Positions 1 through 7,248 of a DNA stretch of 64,000 nt are shown one piece after another. Each line of letters opens with the position of its first letter. The stretch's first letter is position 1. Under the pieces are notes generated by a model, which was not told the origin of the DNA, did not search any database, and saw nothing but the letters and a program-made list of their open reading frames with translations. The DNA is from Variovorax beijingensis. GTDB taxonomy: Bacteria > Pseudomonadota > Gammaproteobacteria > Burkholderiales > Burkholderiaceae_C. The position numbers were made by a program, and so were the translations under genes. Location of the stretch: positions 1 through 64,000 of the forward strand of contig NZ_VIVL01000005.1 of assembly GCF_007828835.1 (NCBI RefSeq), in the 5' to 3' direction.

Positions 1-777
1 CACCACCCCGACGTCAAGCGCATGCTGATGACCATGCGCGCCTACACCGAAGGCTGCCGCGCCATGGCCTCGGTGGCCGCCGCCGCCTACGACGCCGCGC
101 ACCACCATCCCGATGCCGAGGCGCGCAAGCAGAACCAGGCCTTCTACGAATTCATGGTGCCGCTGGTCAAGGGCTACAGCACCGAGATGAGCCTCGAAGT
201 GACCTCGCTCGGCGTGCAGGTGCATGGCGGCATGGGCTTCATCGAGGAGACCGGTGCGGCGCAGTACTACCGCGACGCCAAGATCCTCACGATCTACGAA
301 GGCACCACCGCGATCCAGGCCAACGACCTCGTGGGCCGCAAGACGGCGCGCGACGGCGGCCAGACCGCGAAGGCGATTGCCGCGCAGATCGAGAAGACCG
401 AAGCCGAACTGGCCAAGAGCGACAGCAGCGCGGCCGCGGCGGCGGTGCTCAAGCGCCTGAAGGCCGCGCGCGAGGCTTTTGTGCAGGTGGTCGATTTCGT
501 GGCGGGCCAGACCAAGGCCTCGCCCAACGCGGTGTTCGCGGGCAGCGTGCCCTACCTGATGCTCGCGGGCAACCTCGTGGCCGGCTGGCAGCTGGCGCGC
601 TCGCTGATCATTGCGCAGGACCTTGCGTCGCACAACGTCGACGTGGACTTCATGCAGGCCAAGATCGCGACCGCCCGCTTCTATGCCGAGCACATCCTCG
701 CCAAGGCGCCCGGGCTGCGCGACAGCATCGTCGATGGCGCGGAAAGCGTGACGGCGCTGGCAGCCGATATGTACTGA
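1..777 (+). CDS. Acyl-CoA dehydrogenase, C-terminal part (5' end outside window)
   Basis: The frame is open from base 1, so only the last 258 residues are visible. The HGGMGF and IYEGTTAIQ motifs are the FAD/substrate region of acyl-CoA dehydrogenases; the Glu of YEGT is the usual catalytic base position. The roughly 130 residues after the QANDLVGRK segment fit the extra C-terminal helical domain of the long (about 600 residue) DmdC-like subfamily, which oxidises acyl-CoA thioesters to enoyl-CoA. The substrate cannot be read from the sequence. It converges on the GntR gene downstream across a 119-base gap with no clear terminator. Confidence 0.9.
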   Translation, partial: HHPDVKRMLMTMRAYTEGCRAMASVAAAAYDAAHHHPDAEARKQNQAFYEFMVPLVKGYSTEMSLEVTSLGVQVHGGMGFIEETGAAQYYRDAKILTIYEGTTAIQANDLVGRKTARDGGQTAKAIAAQIEKTEAELAKSDSSAAAAAVLKRLKAAREAFVQVVDFVAGQTKASPNAVFAGSVPYLMLAGNLVAGWQLARSLIIAQDLASHNVDVDFMQAKIATARFYAEHILAKAPGLRDSIVDGAESVTALAADMY

Positions 778-896
778 CGGGAACGATCCGCAGGCGAAGC
801 TCCTGACGCCAAGTATCAGTTCCTCGTTTCTGGTGGATTTCGAATTCAGCCGCACGAGATCGACCGCCGGTGAATCGGAGAGGCTGGCTGGCCGCG

Positions 897-1589
897 CTAT
901 TTCCCTGCAATGAAATCCGGATGACGCGCACAGATCTCCGGCAGCGAGCTCAGCGTGCCGGAGAGATGCTCGCGCAGTGCCTTCTGCGCCGCGGCGCCGT
1001 CGTGCCTGGCAATGGCGCGCACGATGGCGCGGTGGTCGCGCAGGATCGCCTCGGTCTTGCCGGCCGTGGGCAGGTGCAGGCGGCGCAGTCGGTCCACGTG
1101 GCCCGAGACGCGGCACACCATGTCCCACAGGCTCGGCACGCCCGCGGCTTCATACATCAGCTGGTGGAACTTTCGGTCGGCGCCGACGAAGTCGCCGTAC
1201 TGCCGCGCGGCCGCCAGCGTGGCCTGCAGCGCGACCTGGGCCTGCAGCTGGGCCGCCAGTTCGGGCGGCGCCTCTTCGGCCAGCTGATGCACGATCTCGA
1301 GTTCGATCGAGCGGCGCAGGAAGTGCGCCTGCCTCGCGGCATCGACGTCGATGCGGCTCACCAGCGTGGCGTGCTGCGGGAACACGTCCACCAAGCCTTC
1401 CTCGGCCAGGCGCAGCAGCGCCTCGCGCACCGGCGTCTGGCTCACGCCGAAGCGGTCGGCCAGCTCCTGGCGGACCAGCACCGTGCCGGGCACGAGTTCG
1501 AGAGAAAGGATGGCATCGCGCAGCTTTTCGAGCACCTGGGGCGCTGCAAGGCGTGTGCGGTCGAGTCGGATCCGGGGGAGGGCTGTCAT
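897..1589 (-). CDS. GntR-family transcriptional regulator, FCD type
   Basis: A 230-residue protein with an N-terminal winged helix (about residues 10-75, including GVSQTPVREALLRL, the GntR recognition helix) and an all-helical FCD ligand domain. The FCD domain keeps its typical metal/ligand residues: an Asp and His in ADRKFHQLM, a His in GHVDRLR and a His in DHRAI. Such proteins usually bind a small carboxylate and repress the neighbouring catabolic genes. It is divergent from the dehydratase gene at 1655 with only 65 bases between, so it very probably controls the dehydratase/aldolase/receptor operon and itself. Confidence 0.9.
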   Translation of the reverse strand: MTALPRIRLDRTRLAAPQVLEKLRDAILSLELVPGTVLVRQELADRFGVSQTPVREALLRLAEEGLVDVFPQHATLVSRIDVDAARQAHFLRRSIELEIVHQLAEEAPPELAAQLQAQVALQATLAAARQYGDFVGADRKFHQLMYEAAGVPSLWDMVCRVSGHVDRLRRLHLPTAGKTEAILRDHRAIVRAIARHDGAAAQKALREHLSGTLSSLPEICARHPDFIAGK

Positions 1590-1615
1590 TCGTTCGAATT
1601 TTCGCTTTGACCAAG

Positions 1616-1625
1616 TAATATATTA
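1616..1625. promoter_or_regulatory. Candidate GntR operator in divergent promoter
   Basis: TAATATATTA is a perfect 10-base palindrome in a short AT-rich patch between the GntR gene and the dehydratase gene, where the surrounding DNA is very GC-rich. The position suits an operator or overlapping -10 elements for both directions. Regulator binding is inferred, not shown. Confidence 0.4.
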
Positions 1626-1654
1626 GTGTTTTAATGTAGCGGATCCCACAAAGA

Positions 1655-3400
1655 ATGCCGGTTCCGCCTCCGATGCCACGTTCCTACGACACCCTGCGCA
1701 GCGCCCGCTGGTTCGCGCCCGACGACTTCCGCTCCTTCGGCCATCGCTCGCGGGTGATGCAGATGGGCTATGCGCCCGCCGACTGGGTGGGCAAGCCGAT
1801 CATCGCCATCGTCAACACCTGGAGCGATGCCAACCAGTGCCATTCGCACTTCAAGCAGCGCGTGGACGACGTCAAGCGCGGCATCTTCCAGGCGGGCGGC
1901 TTCCCGCTCGAGCTGCCGGCCATCTCGCTGAGCGAAAGCATGGTCAAGCCGACCACCATGCTCTACCGCAACTTCCTTGCGATGGAGACGGAAGAGTTGC
2001 TGCGCAGCCATCCGGTGGACGGCGCCGTGCTGATGGGCGGCTGCGACAAGACCACGCCGGGCCTCACGATGGGCGCGCTGAGCATGGGCCTGCCCTTCAT
2101 CTACCTGCCGGCCGGCCCCATGCTGCGCGGCAACTGGCGCGGGCAGGTGCTGGGCTCGGGCTCGGACGCCTTCAAGTACTGGGACCAGCGCCGCGCCGGC
2201 CAGCTGAGCGACCAGGCCTGGCAGGAGATGGAAGCGGGCATCGCGCGCAGCCACGGCACCTGCATGACGATGGGCACCGCGGCCACCATGATGGGCATCG
2301 CCGAGGCCGTGGGGTTCACGCTGCCGGGTGCCTCCAGCATTCCCGCGGCCGATGCCAACCATGTGCGCATGAGCGCCGAGTGCGGCCGCCGCATCGTCGA
2401 GATGGTGTGGGACGACCTGACGCCCGCGAAGATGCTCACGCGTGCCAACTTCGAGAACGGCATCGCCTGCGCGATGGCCATGGGATGCAGCACCAACGCC
2501 ATCGTCCACCTGATCGCCATGTCGCGCCGCGCGGGCCATCCGGTCACGCTGGACGACTTCGACGCCGCGAGCCGCCGGGTGCCGGTGGTCGCCAACATCC
2601 GGCCGAGCGGCGACACCTACCTGATGGAAGACTTCTACTATGCGGGCGGCCTGCCCGCCATGCTCGGGCGCATCCGCGGCCACCTGAAGACCGAGGCGCG
2701 CACGGTCAACGGCCGCACCCTCGGCCAGAACATCGAGGGCGCCGAGGTGTTCAACGACGACGTGATCCGGCCGCTCGCCAACCCCATCTATGCCGAAGGC
2801 GCGCTGGCCGTGCTGCGCGGCAACCTCGCGCCCGATGGCGTGGTGATCAAGCCCAGCGCCTGCGCGGCGCACCTGCTGCAGCACACCGGCCGTGCGCTGG
2901 TGTTCGACGACTATCCGTCGCTCAAGAAGGCGGTGGACGATCCCGCGCTCGACGTGACCGGCGACGACATCCTGGTGCTGCGCAACGCCGGCCCGCGCGG
3001 CGCCGGCATGCCCGAGTGGGGCATGCTGCCGATCCCGACCAAGCTGCTGAAGCAGGGCGTGAAGGACATGCTGCGCCTGTCGGATGCGCGCATGAGCGGC
3101 ACCAGCTACGGCGGCTGCCTGCTGCACTGCTCGCCCGAGGCGGCCGTGGGCGGGCCGCTGGCACTGGTACGCACGGGCGACCGCATCACGGTGGACGTGC
3201 CCGCACGCACGATCCATCTCGAAGTGAGCGACGAGGAACTGGCCCGCCGCAAGGCGGCCTGGACACCGCCGCCCGCGCGCTATGAACGCGGCTACGGCTG
3301 GATGTTCGGCCGCCACATCCTGCAGGCCAACGAGGGCTGCGACTTCGACTTCCTCGAAACCGCGTTCGGCCGCCCCGTGCCCGAGCCGGACATCTTCTGA
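1655..3400 (+). CDS. IlvD/Edd-family dehydratase (sugar-acid type)
   Basis: A 581-residue [Fe-S] dehydratase. Cys62 (NTWSDANQCHSH), Cys130 (GGCDKTTPG) and Cys203 (HGTCMTMGTA) are the conserved cluster cysteines of the IlvD/Edd superfamily. Family members remove water from 2,3-dihydroxy acids, giving 2-oxo acids (branched-chain dihydroxy acids) or 2-keto-3-deoxy acids (gluconate, xylonate, arabinonate). Its partners are an RraA-like aldolase and a Bug receptor, so a catabolic role on an imported sugar acid or hydroxy acid is more likely than valine/isoleucine synthesis. It is a paralogue of the gene at 20011; all three cysteines fall at the same residue numbers in both. The aldolase starts 20 bases downstream. 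Confidence 0.9.
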   Translation: MPVPPPMPRSYDTLRSARWFAPDDFRSFGHRSRVMQMGYAPADWVGKPIIAIVNTWSDANQCHSHFKQRVDDVKRGIFQAGGFPLELPAISLSESMVKPTTMLYRNFLAMETEELLRSHPVDGAVLMGGCDKTTPGLTMGALSMGLPFIYLPAGPMLRGNWRGQVLGSGSDAFKYWDQRRAGQLSDQAWQEMEAGIARSHGTCMTMGTAATMMGIAEAVGFTLPGASSIPAADANHVRMSAECGRRIVEMVWDDLTPAKMLTRANFENGIACAMAMGCSTNAIVHLIAMSRRAGHPVTLDDFDAASRRVPVVANIRPSGDTYLMEDFYYAGGLPAMLGRIRGHLKTEARTVNGRTLGQNIEGAEVFNDDVIRPLANPIYAEGALAVLRGNLAPDGVVIKPSACAAHLLQHTGRALVFDDYPSLKKAVDDPALDVTGDDILVLRNAGPRGAGMPEWGMLPIPTKLLKQGVKDMLRLSDARMSGTSYGGCLLHCSPEAAVGGPLALVRTGDRITVDVPARTIHLEVSDEELARRKAAWTPPPARYERGYGWMFGRHILQANEGCDFDFLETAFGRPVPEPDIF

Positions 3401-3420
3401 AGACCCCAACGGAGACCCAC

Positions 3421-4131
3421 TTGAATCCCCAAACCCGCGAGAAGCTGATGAAGGTCAGCACCGCCACCCTGTGCACGGCGCTGTTCAAGCGCGGACTGCG
3501 CAACCAGTTCATCCAGGACGTGCATCCGCTCGATGCGAGCCTGCCCAACATGGTCGGCGAGGCCTTCACGCTGCGCTACATGCCGGCGCGCGAAGACCTG
3601 AATCCCATCACCGTGTTCAACGACCGCAACCACCCGCAGCGCCAGGCCGTGGAGCAGTGCCCGGTGGGCGCGGTGCTGCTGATGGACAGCCGCAAGGACG
3701 CGCGCGCCGCCTCGGCCGGCGGCATCCTGGTGAGCCGGCTCATGAAACGCGGCGTGGCCGGCGTGGTCACCGACGGCGGCTTCCGCGACAGCCCCGACAT
3801 CGCCAGGCTCGGCTTTCCGGCCTACCACCAGCGCCCGAGCGCGCCCACCAACCTGACCTTGCACCAAGCCATCGACATCAACGTGCCGATCGGCTGCGGC
3901 GACGTGGCCGTGTGGCCTGGCGACGTGGTGGTGGGCGATGCCGAAGGCGTCATCGTGATTCCGGCCGGCATTGCCGACGAGATCGCGGCCGAGGCCACCG
4001 AGATGACCGTCTTCGAGGACTTCGTGCAGGAGAAAGTGCTCGAAGGCCGTTCCATCCTCGGCCTTTATCCGCCGACCGAGGAGCAAAGCCGCACCGAGTT
4101 CGCCGCCTGGCGCCAGGCCTGCGGGCGCTGA
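3421..4131 (+). CDS. RraA-like protein / 4-hydroxy-4-methyl-2-oxoglutarate aldolase family
   Basis: A 236-residue RraA-fold protein. The block GGILVSRLMKRGVAGVVTDG, followed by GFRDS, carries the Arg-Asp pair used by the metal-dependent HMG/CHA aldolases, and the GDAEGVIVIP strand is typical. These enzymes cleave 4-hydroxy-2-oxo acids to pyruvate plus a second carbonyl product, or decarboxylate oxaloacetate. The TTG start at 3421 is chosen because GGAG lies six bases upstream (3411-3414); the next candidate is ATG at 3448. Following directly after a dehydratase, it is a good candidate for the cleavage step of the same pathway. The RNase E inhibitor role known for E. coli RraA is unlikely in this context. 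Confidence 0.8.
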   Translation: MNPQTREKLMKVSTATLCTALFKRGLRNQFIQDVHPLDASLPNMVGEAFTLRYMPAREDLNPITVFNDRNHPQRQAVEQCPVGAVLLMDSRKDARAASAGGILVSRLMKRGVAGVVTDGGFRDSPDIARLGFPAYHQRPSAPTNLTLHQAIDINVPIGCGDVAVWPGDVVVGDAEGVIVIPAGIADEIAAEATEMTVFEDFVQEKVLEGRSILGLYPPTEEQSRTEFAAWRQACGR

Positions 4132-4173
4132 CGCCGGTTTTTCCTCCCCGACAACGACAAGAGAGACAACACC

Positions 4174-5169
4174 ATGCCCTTCATCCAACGCGCCGCGGGC
4201 CTTTGGTCCGCCGCACTCGCATCCGCACTCGCCTTGGCACCGGCCGCGGTCCTCGCGCAGGCCGAGTGGCCCACGGCCAAGCCCATCACCTACGTCGTGC
4301 CCTTCACCGCCGGAGGCTCCACCGACATCGTGGGCCGCATCCTGTCGAACAAGCTGCAGGAGAGCCTTCACCAGTCGGTGGTGGTGGACAACAAGCCGGG
4401 GCAGGCCGGCGGCATCGGCGCGGCCTACGTGGCCAAGGCCGCGCCCGATGGCTACACGCTGTTCGGCGGCACCATCAGCACGCACGCCATCAACGCCAGC
4501 CTCTACAAGAAGCTGCCCTATGACCCGATGAAGGACTTCGAGCCCGTGTCGCTGGTCGGCCGGCTGCCCAACGTGCTGATCGTCAACAGCCAGCTCGGCG
4601 TGAACTCGGTGGCCGAGCTGATCGCGCTGCTCAAGAAGGACGAGTCCAAGCGCACCTTCGCCTCGTCCGGCGCCGGCACCTCGACGCACCTGGCGGGCGA
4701 GATGTTCGCCGACATGATCGGCGTCAAGCTCACGCACGTGCCGTACAAGGGTACGCCGCCCGCCATGACCGATGTCGCGTCGGGCCTGGTGCCCTTCATG
4801 TTCGACCAGGTGACGGCCGCGCTGCCGCTCGTCAAGAGCGGCCGGCTCAAGCTGCTGGCCGTGACCACCGGCAAGCGCATCGCGCTGGTGCCGGAACTGC
4901 CGACCATGATCGAGTCGGGCGTGCCGGGCTTCGAGATGTCGTCCTGGCAGGCCGTGTATGCGCCCAAGGGCACGCCCAGGCCCATCGTGCAGCGCCTGAA
5001 TGCCGAGATCGTCAAGGCGCTGAAGCAGCCTGACGTGCAGGCCAAGCTCTCGGGCCAGCTGGCCATGGAGATCGTCGGCAGCACGCCGGAGGAACTGCGC
5101 GACCACATGGCGCGCGAGATCCCGCGCTGGGCCGAGCTGGTGAAGAAGTCGGGCGCGACCGCGGACTGA
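4174..5169 (+). CDS. Bug/TctC-family tripartite tricarboxylate transporter receptor
   Basis: A 331-residue periplasmic solute-binding protein. It has an N-terminal signal peptide ending near residue 29 (AVLAQA). Family motifs follow: the PFTAGGSTDIVGR ligand loop, the NKPGQAGGIGAAYVAKAAPDG segment and the HVPYKGTPPAMTDV segment. Bug proteins bind carboxylates such as citrate, tartrate or dicarboxylates and normally deliver them to TctAB membrane subunits, which are absent from this window. As third gene of the dehydratase/aldolase operon it probably captures the pathway substrate. Confidence 0.9.
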   Translation: MPFIQRAAGLWSAALASALALAPAAVLAQAEWPTAKPITYVVPFTAGGSTDIVGRILSNKLQESLHQSVVVDNKPGQAGGIGAAYVAKAAPDGYTLFGGTISTHAINASLYKKLPYDPMKDFEPVSLVGRLPNVLIVNSQLGVNSVAELIALLKKDESKRTFASSGAGTSTHLAGEMFADMIGVKLTHVPYKGTPPAMTDVASGLVPFMFDQVTAALPLVKSGRLKLLAVTTGKRIALVPELPTMIESGVPGFEMSSWQAVYAPKGTPRPIVQRLNAEIVKALKQPDVQAKLSGQLAMEIVGSTPEELRDHMAREIPRWAELVKKSGATAD

Positions 5170-5199
5170 GTCTCGTGGCGGGCTTGCCGGTGCGGCCGC

Positions 5200-6108
5200 T
5201 CAGGGCGAGCGCGGCAGCAGCGCCGGCACCAGCGTGCGGTTCATCCGCTCCCGCCACCAGCGCAGCGCCTGGCCCTGCGCATTGGTCTTCCATGCGAGCC
5301 AGAAGGCCTCGGGCGGGCGCGGCTCTTCGGTCGGCAGTTCCACCAGCGTGCCGCGCCTGAGCTCGTTCACGATGCAGGCGCGCGGCAGGAAGCCATGGCC
5401 CAGCCCGGCCACCTGGCAGGCGATCTTCGCGGCCATCGACGGCACGGTGATGCGCGGCTGGCCCGCGAGCAGGCCCACCGTGCGTTCCGACAGCGTGCGC
5501 GCGCTGTCGCCCACCACGATGGCGTTGCACTCCAGCAGGTCGCCGCGCTGCACCGGCCGGCCCAGCCGCGTGAGCGGGTGCGTGGACGCGACGCAGAACG
5601 CGAACTCCAGGCTGCCCACGGCGACGGCCTGGTAGCCGCCGCCGGCCGGGCCTTCGCCCGCGGCAATCACGATGTCGGCGCGGCCCTCGCGCAGCGCCTC
5701 CCAGCTGCCGGTGAGCGCCTCGCAGCCCACGCGCAGCCGCGTGCCGCAGCGCAGGTCCTCGAAGGCGCGGATGTCGCCGATCAGCGCCTCGGTGGGAATG
5801 AGCGAGTCGTGCACCAGCCGCAGCTCCGACTCGTAGCCGGTGGCGATCTGCCGCATGCGCGATTCGAGGTCGCTCGCGGCGCTGAGCAGCCAGCGGCCTT
5901 CCTTGAGCATTTCCTCGCCCGCGCCGGTGAGGGTCACACGCGGGCCGTTGCGCTCGAACAGCAGCATGCCCAGCTGCTCCTCCAGCTTGCCCACCGCGTA
6001 CGAGATGGTGGAGGGCACCTTGTTCAGGCGCGCGGCGGCGGCGGCGAAGGAGCCGTGGCGCGCAATGGCGTCGACGACCTCGATGGCTTCCAGGCTGAGT
6101 TTGAGCAC
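5200..6108 (-). CDS. LysR-family transcriptional regulator
   Basis: 302 residues. The N-terminal winged helix is clear (GSFAAAAARLNKVPSTISYA), followed by a periplasmic-binding-protein-like effector domain (DIVIAAGEG, VGLLAGQPR). A GTG start at 6108 is chosen because it gives the standard LysR N-terminus (VLKLSLEAIEVVDAIARHG) with GAGG about eight bases upstream; an upstream ATG in frame near 6150 would add a non-family tail and overlap the palindrome. It is divergent from the hydrolase/amidohydrolase genes and probably activates them. It converges with the Bug receptor gene at a 30-base gap. Confidence 0.88.
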   Translation of the reverse strand: MLKLSLEAIEVVDAIARHGSFAAAAARLNKVPSTISYAVGKLEEQLGMLLFERNGPRVTLTGAGEEMLKEGRWLLSAASDLESRMRQIATGYESELRLVHDSLIPTEALIGDIRAFEDLRCGTRLRVGCEALTGSWEALREGRADIVIAAGEGPAGGGYQAVAVGSLEFAFCVASTHPLTRLGRPVQRGDLLECNAIVVGDSARTLSERTVGLLAGQPRITVPSMAAKIACQVAGLGHGFLPRACIVNELRRGTLVELPTEEPRPPEAFWLAWKTNAQGQALRWWRERMNRTLVPALLPRSP

Positions 6109-6127
6109 GCGGCAATCCTCGAAAAGG

Positions 6128-6152
6128 CAATGATCGAAAACTTCGATCATTG
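6128..6152. promoter_or_regulatory. Perfect 11-bp inverted repeat, candidate LysR operator
   Basis: CAATGATCGAA (6128-6138) is repeated as its exact reverse complement TTCGATCATTG (6142-6152) with a 3-base spacer. It lies between the divergent LysR and isochorismatase-fold genes, next to the LysR start. LysR regulators usually bind dyads in this position, so a regulatory role is likely; binding by this LysR is inferred. Confidence 0.55.
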
Positions 6153-6277
6153 ATGGTGAAAACTTTCGTCGATGACGGATGAAATGGCCCCGATGATTGA
6201 GCCCATGCCAAGGAGATTTCCTCCGAAAGCAATTGTGAATCGAATCGAACATCCACTCAACCCCAAAGGAGCTTCCC

Positions 6278-6931
6278 ATGTCCATCAAAGCCACCCCCAC
6301 CGCCGGCGCCAAGCTGCTCACCCCCACCGACCACACGCTGGTGATGATCGACTTCCAGTCGCAGATGGCCTTTGCCACGCACTCGATCGATGCCGTGAAC
6401 CTGCGCAACAACGCCGCGCTGGTGGCGCAGGCCGCGGCCGGCTTCAAGGTCTCGACCATCCTGACCACGGTGGCCGAGAAGAGCTTCTCGGGCCCGATGT
6501 TCAGCGAGATCACCGACGCCTTCCCGGGCCAGAAGATGCTCGACCGCACCTCGATGAACACCTGGGAAGACGCGGCCGTGATCGAGCGCGTCAACGAGAT
6601 CGGCAAGCCGCGCATCGTGCTCGCGGGCCTGTGGACCAGCGTGTGCATCGTCGGCCCGGCGCTGTCGGCGCTCGACCAGGGCTTCGAGGTGTACGTGATC
6701 GCCGACGCCTGCGGCGATGTCTCGGCCGAGGCCCACAACCGCGCGATGGAGCGCATGGTGCAGGCCGGCGCGCAGCCGATGACCTCGCTGCAGTACCTGC
6801 TCGAACTGCAGCGCGACTGGGCGCGCGGCGACACCTACGAGCTGACCACCGGCATCGCGAAGAAGGTGGGCGGCGCCTACGGCCTGGGCGTGACCTACGC
6901 CAAGACCATGTTCGGCGCGCACGAAGGTTGA
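6278..6931 (+). CDS. Isochorismatase-fold cysteine hydrolase (YcaC-like)
   Basis: A 217-residue cysteine hydrolase. Asp25 (VMIDFQSQ) and Cys123 (TSVCIVGP) match the catalytic Asp and Cys of the isochorismatase superfamily. The basic catalytic position probably falls in the KMLDRTSMNTWED block, where YcaC-like enzymes vary. AAAGGAG precedes the ATG. Substrates in this family include ureido compounds, amides and isochorismate; the sequence does not decide between them. It is the first gene of a LysR-controlled run ending at 12004 that also contains an amidohydrolase and an alpha/beta hydrolase. Confidence 0.82.
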   Translation: MSIKATPTAGAKLLTPTDHTLVMIDFQSQMAFATHSIDAVNLRNNAALVAQAAAGFKVSTILTTVAEKSFSGPMFSEITDAFPGQKMLDRTSMNTWEDAAVIERVNEIGKPRIVLAGLWTSVCIVGPALSALDQGFEVYVIADACGDVSAEAHNRAMERMVQAGAQPMTSLQYLLELQRDWARGDTYELTTGIAKKVGGAYGLGVTYAKTMFGAHEG

Positions 6932-6960
6932 GCGGGATAGAAGAGAAGGAAGGCCCGGCC

Positions 6961-7248
6961 ATGAAGCCCTATGTCGTTTCCCTTGCGCTCGGCCTTCTGG
7001 TCGGCGTGATCTATGCGCTCTTCCAGGTGCGCTCGCCGGCGCCGCCGGTCATTGCGCTGGTGGGATTGCTCGGTATCCTGCTGGGCGAGCAGATTCCGCC
7101 GCTGGTGAAGAGCCTGGTCGGGCCGCAGGCCGTGGCCGCGTCCTGGCTGCACCACCAGGTCAAGCCGCATGTGTTCGGCGAGCTGCCGAAATGCCTGCCC
7201 ACCGCTGCAACCGACGCCGCATCTTCGAAGGAGCCCCGCAATGGCTGA
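6961..7248 (+). CDS. XapX-domain small membrane protein
   Basis: 95 residues with two hydrophobic segments (about residues 4-21 and 29-45) separated by a short Pro-rich turn (RSPAPPVIALVGLLGILLGE). This is the XapX domain layout, named after a small protein linked to xanthosine metabolism in E. coli and of unknown biochemical function. A soluble tail of about 45 residues follows. The ATG at 6961 has GAAGG upstream. The stop overlaps the amidohydrolase start by eight bases, indicating translational coupling. Confidence 0.75.
   Translation: MKPYVVSLALGLLVGVIYALFQVRSPAPPVIALVGLLGILLGEQIPPLVKSLVGPQAVAASWLHHQVKPHVFGELPKCLPTAATDAASSKEPRNG

Noticed and set aside
1631-3409. Minus-strand frame of 592 codons opposite the dehydratase
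   Set aside because: Antisense shadow; His/Arg/Gly-rich translation without family motifs, while the plus strand encodes an intact dehydratase.
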